This document shows, piece after piece, positions 1 to 5,922 of a stretch of 11,887 nucleotides of DNA. The notes under the pieces were generated by a model, which was given only the letters and a program-made list of their open reading frames with translations, did not search any database and was not told the DNA's origin. The translations under genes and the position numbers were made by a program. Origin of the DNA: JAXDLK01 sp034666665 (GTDB lineage Bacteria > Desulfobacterota > Binatia > JACPRU01); NCBI GenBank assembly GCA_034666665.1, contig JAXDLK010000174.1:1-11887 (forward strand), read 5' to 3'. Position 1 is the stretch's first letter. Every line of letters starts with the position of its first letter.

Positions 1-231
1 TATCCGATGGATCCACCCGATCCGATCGAAGCCATCAAATTTCGGATGGAGCAGAAGGGACTTACCCGGAAGGATCTTGCCAAGATCCTCGGAACCCGCA
101 CCCGAGTAAGTGAGGTTTTGAATCGCCGTCGCAACCTATCGATAGGGATGATTCGGCAGCTTCACGAGAAGCTCGGAATCTCGGCGGAGGTGCTGATTAG
201 ACCGACACGGACAGGAAGAGCCGCTGCGTGA
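1..231 (+). CDS. higA: HigA-family antitoxin / HTH regulator, C-terminal part (5' end off window)
   Basis: This is the C-terminal HTH_XRE domain of a HigA-type antitoxin (COG5499), which normally binds DNA and represses its own toxin-antitoxin operon. The frame is open to the left edge, and the two codons before the first ATG (Tyr-Pro) match the family's run-up to the helix-turn-helix (YP..PPDPIEAIKFRMEQ). The ATG at position 7 is therefore probably internal and the gene is cut by the window. The helix-turn-helix covers GLTRKDLAKILGTRTRVSEV and the following LNRRRNLS, and the ending GISAEVLI is also typical. HigA proteins are usually about 120-140 residues, so roughly half is missing. The partner toxin (HigB) would be expected to the left and is not visible. 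The gene converges on the minus-strand genes to its right. Family assignment is firm, but whether it works in a toxin-antitoxin pair is inference. Confidence 0.85.
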   Translation, partial: YPMDPPDPIEAIKFRMEQKGLTRKDLAKILGTRTRVSEVLNRRRNLSIGMIRQLHEKLGISAEVLIRPTRTGRAAA

Positions 232-299
232 TGCTTGAGAGGCCGGGCCAAACCCGCCGACAGGGTTCGCTGCGCCGTTCATCGTTGCTGCGTTGAGGT

Positions 300-336
300 G
301 CATTGCGCTGCGGAACGAAGGACGGCATTGCGCTGC
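300..336. repeat. 12-base direct repeat, two copies
   Basis: GCATTGCGCTGC occurs at 300-311 and again at 325-336, starts 25 bases apart. The bases between the copies are not repeated. It lies in the most decayed part of the kinase relic and may mark a small duplication or insertion that helped break the frame. Confidence 0.6.
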
Positions 337-418
337 TTCCACGCTCCACACCACGGGCAGGTCCGGCGCCACCCCCTGCGAATGGCCACGCGACGCGTCG
401 CCAACTCGCTCGCCGTGA

Positions 419-450
419 GCTCCACGACGTCTTTCACGACGTCGTGGAGC
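419..450. repeat. perfect 13-base inverted repeat
   Basis: Arms GCTCCACGACGTC (419-431) and GACGTCGTGGAGC (438-450) flank a 6-base spacer. No T-run follows on either strand, so it does not look like an intrinsic terminator. It falls within the kinase relic, where it encodes the internally repeated LHDVVKDVVEL. The two near-identical DVV codon runs plus the self-complementary GACGTC explain most of the symmetry. It may still fold in any transcript reading through from the di-heme gene. Confidence 0.6.
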
Positions 451-466
451 CGCAGCGGCATCTTGG

Positions 467-496
467 CTCCTCTGCCGAGCGGACGAGCCAGAGGAG
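467..496. repeat. 8-base inverted repeat just past the di-heme gene stop
   Basis: CTCCTCTG (467-474) and CAGAGGAG (489-496) are perfect inverted arms around a 14-base loop. On the minus strand it begins about 23 bases after the stop of the di-heme peroxidase gene, where a 3' stem is expected. There is no following T-run, so it could be a 3'-end stabilising stem at most. Confidence 0.3.
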
Positions 497-519
497 AAAC
501 CCGTCAACCGTGAACCTTG

Positions 520-2145
520 CTAAGGGCAACTCCCCGAAAAGGTGTCGAAGTCGGTGTAGTTGGTACTCGGGTTTGGATAGCCGTCGGTAAGCGTCTGTAG
601 GAAAGCGACGATCTGGTCCTCTTCCGTGTCGCTCAAGCCGAGCTTCCCGACCGTCATGTCCATGTTCGCCGCGACCTCGGGCGGTGGCCAGCATGTCACC
701 TTTTCCATTTCGCCCGAGGCTCCTGTGCATTGCGCCAAAGTATCGCGCGTGTTGTAGAAGTGGACCACTTCTTTCAAGCTCTTCAAGTAGCCGTTGTGCA
801 TGTACGCTTTTACGAACGTGGGGCACGGCCTCATGTCCACGTTGCGTACGGTAGACACCTGCATCTTGCCGTCGAATCGAGGCGCTAACGGTGCCCAGTC
901 CGCGTTCGGATTGCTGCCCGACAGACCCCTCAGGAAGAGCCCAACCCCCAGATCAGTGAAGCCCGAACCCTCTGGATTCGCAGTGAATCCGAACCCGTCG
1001 GGGGTCGTCTGGAAGTAGAACGGATTGTCGGGATTCTTCGGGAGACCGAGATTGCTCGACGTGAAGTCGGTGAACAAGGGCTGCAGATTCGCAGCCTTGC
1101 TGGTGTCGGTTTGTCCTGCCGCCAAGCTGGTTCCTCTGCCGTCGAGGTGGCAGGAATTGCAATTCCCTTTGCCGCGGAACAGGTCGTAACCGGCTTGCTC
1201 GTCCGCAGTCAACGTGGCCGTGCCGGCCAGTGATGCATCGAATTTCGACGAGAAGGGGCTGACGTCGGGCGCGCGTTCGTACGCGGTGATCGACAATGCA
1301 AATTGATCGTACGTAGCATTGGCGCGGCCTCGGTCATGCTTCTTGAGGTCGACCGGGGTCGAATCCCCGCCAAATACGTCGGCCCCAGCAGGAGTGCTAC
1401 AGGTATCCTCGATGTCCTGTGGCCATTTGATGTCGAACGCCTGAGTACCCCACACCATCTCGAAGAATGATCGATACGCACTCTGGGAAAGCCGGTACAC
1501 CACGCAGGCGGTGTCGAGCATGCCCATTTCTTGAGTATCGTGCGGCGGACCTTGCGCCTGCTCGGAATCAGGATTCTGCAGCTTGACTCCGGTGGCGCGC
1601 AGATCCCAGAAGTTTCCGCCATAAAAATCTTGCTGGGTTTCGTTGAATTCGAGCGCCGGGTAATACGGTGAATAGGTATAGCCCTGGGGCTTGCGCTTGC
1701 CGAAGCGAAAGCGCACCGAGCCGGGATACGCGACCGTCGTCGCATTCAGTGAGGAGATCGGTCCGCTGAAGCCGGTGTACGGCATATGGCAGAAAGTACA
1801 GGCTTCATTCCGATTGACCGAGAGGTTTTTGTCGAACAGCTCGAGCTTCCCAAGCAGCTGGACTTGTCTCATTGCCGTGCCCGAGTTGATCGGGAGCGCC
1901 TGCGCTTGCGCGCGGGTTTCCTGAAAAATTCGATCGATTTCAGCATTGACCCTGTCGATCTCCGATTGCAGATCGGACGGCAGCAGATCTGGTGGGTAGG
2001 GGTCGTAAACCGGTGGTTGCGGTGGTGTCTTGTCCTCCTTCTCTGATTTGTCGTCTTGTGCCGCGAGGGCGGAAGAGCCGACGATGATGGCTACCACCGC
2101 CGCCGCACAAGCCGTCGGGAGTCCGAACAGTGCTCTTCGATGCAT
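520..2145 (-). CDS. secreted di-heme cytochrome c peroxidase / MauG-family protein
   Basis: This is a periplasmic protein of the di-heme cytochrome c peroxidase/MauG family, whose members reduce hydrogen peroxide with electrons from small cytochromes or carry out peroxide-linked oxidations. A Sec signal covers about residues 1-29 (hydrophobic core to SSALAAQ). A charged, Pro-rich linker follows, then two c-type heme sites, CTFCH (116-120) and CNSCH (329-333). FWDLRATG (179-186) fits the family's FWDGRA motif. Q196, P200 and E206 (in QEMG) have the same spacing as the distal-pocket Gln/Pro/Glu of MauG (103/107/113, from memory). STVRNVDMRP followed by YMHNG (448-452) is the conserved C-terminal heme-domain signature. 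At 541 residues it is longer than usual CCP/MauG proteins (about 330-400). The mature part has six non-heme cysteines (214, 249, 441, 473, 485, 540). The start is fixed by a strong AAGGAGGG seven bases upstream. It lies 187 bases after the molybdopterin-subunit gene and could share its transcript or have its own promoter. Physiological substrate is unknown. Confidence 0.88.
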   Translation of the reverse strand: MHRRALFGLPTACAAAVVAIIVGSSALAAQDDKSEKEDKTPPQPPVYDPYPPDLLPSDLQSEIDRVNAEIDRIFQETRAQAQALPINSGTAMRQVQLLGKLELFDKNLSVNRNEACTFCHMPYTGFSGPISSLNATTVAYPGSVRFRFGKRKPQGYTYSPYYPALEFNETQQDFYGGNFWDLRATGVKLQNPDSEQAQGPPHDTQEMGMLDTACVVYRLSQSAYRSFFEMVWGTQAFDIKWPQDIEDTCSTPAGADVFGGDSTPVDLKKHDRGRANATYDQFALSITAYERAPDVSPFSSKFDASLAGTATLTADEQAGYDLFRGKGNCNSCHLDGRGTSLAAGQTDTSKAANLQPLFTDFTSSNLGLPKNPDNPFYFQTTPDGFGFTANPEGSGFTDLGVGLFLRGLSGSNPNADWAPLAPRFDGKMQVSTVRNVDMRPCPTFVKAYMHNGYLKSLKEVVHFYNTRDTLAQCTGASGEMEKVTCWPPPEVAANMDMTVGKLGLSDTEEDQIVAFLQTLTDGYPNPSTNYTDFDTFSGSCP

Positions 2146-2152
2146 GGGCTAT

Positions 2153-2160
2153 CCCTCCTT
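2153..2160 (-). promoter_or_regulatory. strong ribosome binding site of the di-heme peroxidase gene
   Basis: The minus strand reads AAGGAGGG seven bases before the ATG at 2145, a near-perfect Shine-Dalgarno sequence. It is the strongest in the window, and it settles the start. It suggests translation independent of the upstream IorB-like gene, whose stop lies about 170 bases earlier. I could not pick out a convincing -35/-10 pair in the 187-base gap. Confidence 0.7.
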
Positions 2161-2332
2161 CGGAAGATTTCTTGACGAGAAAGATACCCGCCCGAAGATC
2201 GTCGCCAGAGTCCACGAACGGGGTCTGCCTGCAGTTGGCGGTGCTCGGGCCATTCGCGTCTCGATCGACACTGTCACACGGTCGCGACCCTCGAGTGGTT
2301 GTCGTGCCGCGATCGCAGATGGAACTGTGGTG

Positions 2333-4594
2333 TTACGAGGAGACCCTCAATTGTGCCGGGTCGATCGGCAGCGAACGGACTCGCTTCCCCGTGATGCGAT
2401 GGACGGCGTTGCAAATCGCCGGTGCAATCGGCGGCACCCCAGGCTCTCCGACGCCACCCGGAGGTGCGCTACTTTCGACGATGTGAACATGCGTCTCCGG
2501 CGTGATCTCGATGCGAGCCAGGAGATAGTCGTTGAAATTGCTTTGTTCGATCTGACCCTGCCTCACCGTGATGTTGCTGTAGAGCGTGTTGCTGATGGCC
2601 ATGATCGCCGCGCCTTCCAGCTGCGAACGCACGCGGTCCGGGTTGACCGCGAGACCACAGTCGATGGCGATGTCGAGTCTCGGCACGGTGATCTGACCCT
2701 CATCGTCGACGGCGACCTCGGCCACGGCGGCGACGTAGCTGAGAAAGCTCCGATGAACGGCGATTCCTCGGCCGTGGCGCGACGGGAGTGGTCGTCCCCA
2801 ACCGCTACTTTCGGCCGCCAGATCGAGAACGGTACGCATCCGCTGGGTATCGATGGGATAGCGATCCATCGGAGCGCCGTAGTTCGGATAGTCGACGCCG
2901 ATCGCCTTCAAATCGATCGTGCGAGGTGGGCCGAGCAGCATTCGTAGATATTGCAGCGGATCCTTGCCCGCCGCGGCGGCGAGCTCGTCGGCGAACGAGC
3001 AAACCGCGAAGGCATGCGGAATGTTGAAGACCGACCGATACCAGCCGATGCGGACGTGATTCGTCGCGGCGCCGTTTTCGCAGCGGACGTTTGCGATGGC
3101 ATACGGCACGTCCGTCACGCCTTGCTGGAGCTCGCCCGCGCTTCCATAGGTGACGCCGGGCTGAAACGTCGACTCGATCGGCGGAAAGACCGTGCGGTGC
3201 AGCCACGCGGTCGGGTGCCCGCTCTGGTCGAGCCCAGCCTCCAGATGCTGCGCGCTGACGGCGTGGAAGTAGTCGTGCTTGATCTCGTCCTCGCGTGTCC
3301 AGGTGACCTTCACGGGAGCGTTGATCTTCTGCGAGAGGACGGCCGCCTCGGCGATGAAGTCCGGCTTCGACTTGCGGCCGAAGCCGCCGCCGAGCAGGGT
3401 CACGTTGACGGTGACGTCTGCTTCCTTCAACCCGAGCACGTCGGCGAGCGTGGTTCGCGCGCCCTGCGGGTTCTGGGTCGGAGCCCAGACCTCGCACTCG
3501 TTTGCGGTCACCCGAGCGACGGCCGCCGGAACCTCCATGGGCGAATGCGCGTAATAGGGGACGAAGTAGTCCGCCGACAGACGAACGGCTGCGGACTGAA
3601 GCGCTCGGTCGACGTCGCCCTGGTTGCGTACGACACGGCCGGGCTTCTTCGCGGTTTCCTCTAGCTCCGCGCGGTAGGAGGTCGTGTCGTGGGCGGTATT
3701 CGGTCCGTAGTCCCATTCGATCTTCAGACGCCGGCGGCCTTCCTGCGCCGCCCAGGTATTCTTGGCAATGACGGCCACACCGCCGAGCGGATTGAATCCC
3801 GATGGTAACGGCGTCGCCGCAATCTCGACGACGCGCTCGACTCCGGCAACGGTGAGGGCGTCCTTGGGATCGAAGGACTTCACCTTCCCGCCGTAGACCG
3901 GGCAGCGCTCCACCGAGGCATGCTTCATGCCGGGTACGACGATGTCGATGCCGTAGGCGGCTTTGCCCCGCACGATGTCCTTCAGATCGACGATCGGCAT
4001 CGACTTGCCGACGTAGCGACGCGCCTTCGCGTCCTTCAGCCGTAGCTGCAGATGGTCGGCAGGAGGCACTGGCAGTGTCGCCGCCGTCTTGACGAGCTCG
4101 CCGAAGGCGAGCTCTCGTCCCGTCGGCACGTGTACGATGGAATGGTTTCGGGCCTGGCACTCGCTCGCGGGAGCGCCCCACGTTTGCGCCGCTGCTGTTT
4201 CGAGCATCTGTCGCGCCGCTGCACCGGCCTCGCGCATCACTTGGTAGAATTGCCACGTGCTACGCGATCCGTCGGTATTCTGATCACCGTATTTGGCGTC
4301 GCCCGTGCCTTGCACGACCGTCACTCGCGTCCAGTCGGCTTCGAGCTCGTCGGCGAGCACCATGGGGAGCCCGGTACGAATGCCGGTACCCATCTCGGAG
4401 CGATGGGCGACCACGCTCACCTGTCCCGTCTCGTCGATGCTGAGATATACGTTCGGAGCGAAGGCGGTCGATTCCGCGGCGTCGGCGAAAGGCAACCGGC
4501 GAAACCCGACGTGGAAGGCGAGGACGAGGCCCGAAGTACCAGCCGCGCCTTTGAGGAAGTCTCGCCGGCTGACGTTCAGGATCGTGGTCATCAT
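2333..4594 (-). CDS. iorB: molybdopterin-binding subunit of a periplasmic IorB-like hydroxylase (xanthine dehydrogenase family)
   Basis: This is the large catalytic subunit of an isoquinoline 1-oxidoreductase/aldehyde-dehydrogenase type molybdenum hydroxylase. The 753 residues match the usual 720-780 of the IorB group. The N-terminus has a twin-arginine signal, SRRDFLKG (9-16), then a hydrophobic stretch, so the folded cofactor-loaded enzyme should be exported by Tat. The a/b hammerhead-like domain lies around 200-300. The Mo-cofactor domains include SPMEV (351-355), QNPQGAR (374-380), the cofactor loop GGGFGRK (402-408) and GVGEP (714-718), where E717 should be the catalytic glutamate. The frame stays open to 4933, but that extension is not homologous. 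The chosen ATG overlaps the IorA stop (ATGATGA type overlap, with a second in-frame ATG three bases on), which implies coupled translation. The substrate cannot be deduced: N-heterocycles and aldehydes are both known for the family. Confidence 0.9.
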   Translation of the reverse strand: MMTTILNVSRRDFLKGAAGTSGLVLAFHVGFRRLPFADAAESTAFAPNVYLSIDETGQVSVVAHRSEMGTGIRTGLPMVLADELEADWTRVTVVQGTGDAKYGDQNTDGSRSTWQFYQVMREAGAAARQMLETAAAQTWGAPASECQARNHSIVHVPTGRELAFGELVKTAATLPVPPADHLQLRLKDAKARRYVGKSMPIVDLKDIVRGKAAYGIDIVVPGMKHASVERCPVYGGKVKSFDPKDALTVAGVERVVEIAATPLPSGFNPLGGVAVIAKNTWAAQEGRRRLKIEWDYGPNTAHDTTSYRAELEETAKKPGRVVRNQGDVDRALQSAAVRLSADYFVPYYAHSPMEVPAAVARVTANECEVWAPTQNPQGARTTLADVLGLKEADVTVNVTLLGGGFGRKSKPDFIAEAAVLSQKINAPVKVTWTREDEIKHDYFHAVSAQHLEAGLDQSGHPTAWLHRTVFPPIESTFQPGVTYGSAGELQQGVTDVPYAIANVRCENGAATNHVRIGWYRSVFNIPHAFAVCSFADELAAAAGKDPLQYLRMLLGPPRTIDLKAIGVDYPNYGAPMDRYPIDTQRMRTVLDLAAESSGWGRPLPSRHGRGIAVHRSFLSYVAAVAEVAVDDEGQITVPRLDIAIDCGLAVNPDRVRSQLEGAAIMAISNTLYSNITVRQGQIEQSNFNDYLLARIEITPETHVHIVESSAPPGGVGEPGVPPIAPAICNAVHRITGKRVRSLPIDPAQLRVSS

Positions 4595-5043
4595 GCCGCC
4601 CCGGCTGCTGACTTGATGGCCGCTCGGATCCGTTGATAAGTGCCGCAACGGCAGATGTTGCCGGACATCGCATCGACGATTTGTCGATCGGTCGGCTTCG
4701 GGGTCTGCTCGAGGAAGGCCGCCGCCTGCATGATCTGGCCCGGCTGGCAGTAGCCGCACTGAGGAACGTCGTGCGCCTCCCAGGCTCGCTGCACCGGGTG
4801 AGTGCCGTCGGCGCTCAATCCTTCGATCGTGGTGATCTCCTTCCCCTCGGCATCGGCCACCGTGGTGACGCAGGAGCGGACCGCCTCGCCATCGAGATGA
4901 ACCGTGCAGGCGCCGCACGCGCCGATTCCGCATCCGAACTTCGTTCCCGTGAGGCCGACGACGTCTCGGAGTGCCCAGAGGAGCGGCATTTGCGGATCGG
5001 TCTCGATCGTATGCTGAATTCCGTTGATGCGAAGCTGTGGCAT
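4591..5043 (-). CDS. iorA: [2Fe-2S] subunit of the IorAB-like molybdenum hydroxylase
   Basis: This is the small iron-sulfur subunit that passes electrons from the Mo centre to an outside acceptor. At 150 residues it has the full family layout. The plant-ferredoxin-like N-terminal cluster uses C38, C43, C46 and C58 in CGIGACGACTVHLDG...RSC. The helical C-terminal cluster uses C96, C99, C131 and C133 in CGYCQPGQIM and CRCGTYQRI. It has no signal peptide of its own. In this family the small subunit is thought to cross the membrane bound to the Tat-carrying large subunit. GGAGGA lies about five bases before the ATG and supports the start. The gene follows the cytochrome c gene after 52 bases and its stop overlaps the large-subunit start, so the three form one operon. 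No separate FAD subunit is seen, as expected for IorAB enzymes that use a cytochrome. Confidence 0.93.
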   Translation of the reverse strand: MPQLRINGIQHTIETDPQMPLLWALRDVVGLTGTKFGCGIGACGACTVHLDGEAVRSCVTTVADAEGKEITTIEGLSADGTHPVQRAWEAHDVPQCGYCQPGQIMQAAAFLEQTPKPTDRQIVDAMSGNICRCGTYQRIRAAIKSAAGAA

Positions 5044-5095
5044 CGAGTCCTCCGCTGCTACGACGGTCGGCCGCTCGTGCGACTGGCCCGGAGCG

Positions 5096-5518
5096 TCATC
5101 GCGGCAAGCTCTCGAGATAGGCGATCACGTTCTGACGGTCCTCGCCGTTCGCGACGTTGGTGAACATCTGGGTGCCATGAACGAAGCCGGTCGGGTTCTG
5201 CAGAAATTTGTCGAGGGAGCCCTCGTCCCAGGTGGTGGGCGCGTTCGCGAGCGCCGGCGAGTATTTGAAGCCGGGAGCTGTCCCGGCCTTTCGGCCAACG
5301 ACGCCCGCGAGGGACGGGCCGATCTTGTTCGCGCCTCGTTCTGTGGCGTGGCACGGCGCGCATCGACCGAAGACCTTCTCTCCGGCCGCGATATCTCCGG
5401 CAGCGAACGTCGGTGAAGGGCCCAGGAGGAGCGCCAAAGTGAGCGATCGAGTAAAGGAGAGGTGACGACCTGTGTTGATCGGCTTCACGGACTCCTGGTC
5501 TCGCAACCGTCGTGCCAT
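5096..5518 (-). CDS. small secreted class I cytochrome c, likely electron acceptor of IorAB
   Basis: This is a monoheme class I cytochrome c of the cytochrome c2/c552 type, in which CAPCH (53-57) attaches heme. KIGPSLAGVVGRKAG (66-79) and GFKYSPAL (83-90) are standard for the group. M118 in HGTQM is the likely sixth ligand, and NVIAYLESL forms the C-terminal helix. A Sec signal, FTRSLTLALLLGPSPTFAAGD, precedes the mature domain, so it acts in the periplasm or on the membrane. The start is uncertain. The ATG at 5518 (140 residues, with a weak GAAGGG upstream) is used here. A GTG at 5488 with AGGAG three bases before it would give a more compact signal peptide. The open frame runs on to 5683 without homology. 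As the first gene of the cytochrome c-IorA-IorB set, it is probably the direct electron acceptor for the molybdenum enzyme. That role is inferred from context. Confidence 0.85.
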   Translation of the reverse strand: MARRLRDQESVKPINTGRHLSFTRSLTLALLLGPSPTFAAGDIAAGEKVFGRCAPCHATERGANKIGPSLAGVVGRKAGTAPGFKYSPALANAPTTWDEGSLDKFLQNPTGFVHGTQMFTNVANGEDRQNVIAYLESLPR

Positions 5519-5559
5519 CGCCCTTCGAATCGATGCGCCCGTTCTTTGTCGGGTAGATC

Positions 5560-5575
5560 GCCGGATTTCTCCGGC
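5560..5575 (-). promoter_or_regulatory. GNRA-capped hairpin in the probable leader of the cytochrome c gene
   Basis: On the minus strand GCCGGA-GAAA-TCCGGC forms a six-pair stem closed by a GAAA tetraloop, ending about 41 bases before the ATG at 5518. If transcription starts upstream, this would be a stable hairpin in the 5' leader and could affect mRNA stability or expression. No T-run follows, so it is not an intrinsic terminator. In GC-rich DNA such a stem can also occur by chance. Confidence 0.3.
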
Positions 5576-5622
5576 ACCGTTTGGCGCCGCGTGAGGTCGG
5601 CCATGCCCATATTCCGGCAGTC

Positions 5623-5636
5623 GCCGACATGTCGGC
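5623..5636. promoter_or_regulatory. 14-base perfect palindrome, candidate operator of the redox operon
   Basis: GCCGACATGTCGGC is a perfect palindrome 105 bases upstream of the cytochrome c start and about 287 bases beyond the efflux operon. Its size and place fit the binding site of a dimeric regulator. No regulator gene is adjacent in the window, and no clear sigma-70 promoter could be matched next to it. The role is a suggestion from symmetry and position only. Confidence 0.35.
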
Positions 5637-5922
5637 AGCGTGGGGCGCGATTTCGGCTCGAGGAGGTGCCGGCTGCATGGCACGGGGCCCGCCGCTCGGC
5701 TCGGCCTTCGTGGAGCGGTGATTCGCGTCGCTGTGACGGTCCGCGCCAGTCGCGCTCAGTCCGGGGAAACCCGAGGCGCCGCGACGTCCTCACTCTTCCC
5801 CGCGGCAGTATTCCGGATGGGGATCGCCGCGATTCGCGCAATCTCAGACTCGCCAGTCCACAGTGGTACTTTCAAAATACCTCTGACTGCGGCACGCCGC
5901 TCGATTGGCGATCTTTGCCCCG

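Larger units (their letters stand above)
272..481 (-). pseudogene. relic of a PAS-type sensor histidine kinase
   Basis: On the minus strand, fragments in different frames join into a familiar stretch of sensor histidine kinase, the region between the phosphoacceptor helix and the ATPase domain. About 481-466 reads RSAEEP, then 461-380 reads MPLRLHDVVKDVVELTAS followed by ELATRRVAIR, then about 378-350 reads GVAPDLPVVW. Restoring one A before the MPL segment (ccaag to ccaaag) and one base in the G-run after RVAIR puts all three in one frame. Related kinases read there like 'LNEVVREVVELTRSEL..RRVAVRTELAPDLPPV'. Beyond this only LNAA.MNG (about 297-271) faintly recalls the following 'NLILNAIEAMNG' segment, after what looks like a short insertion or duplication. 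No start codon, His box or ATP-binding N/G boxes remain. The piece begins about 40 bases past the di-heme gene's stop. Comparison with the family is from memory. Confidence 0.5.
5519..5922. other. 404-base gap between the redox cluster and the efflux operon
   Basis: No frame here has a recognisable product. The long open frames on both strands are Arg/Pro/Ser-rich, as expected for chance frames in GC-rich DNA. The gap lies downstream of the efflux operon and upstream of the cytochrome c gene, both on the minus strand, so it should hold the end signal of one and the promoter of the other. A short GCGGC-gt-GCCGC inverted repeat follows the NodT stop by about 20 bases but has no T-run. The two structured elements near the cytochrome c gene are listed separately. 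Confidence 0.6.

Noticed and set aside
419..450. Inverted repeat as a transcription terminator or regulatory hairpin
   Set aside because: No T-run on either strand, and most of the symmetry follows from the repeated Asp-Val-Val codons of the kinase relic. Kept only as a repeat.
2146..2332. Promoter or terminator between the IorB-like and di-heme genes
   Set aside because: Only short palindromes (such as GGTCGCGACC at 2280-2289 and GCGATCGC at 2309-2316) and no convincing -35/-10 pair or stem with a T-run were seen.
4595..4933. N-terminal extension of the IorB frame
   Set aside because: It overlaps the conserved IorA gene out of frame, has no homology to the family, and would bury the Tat signal inside the protein.
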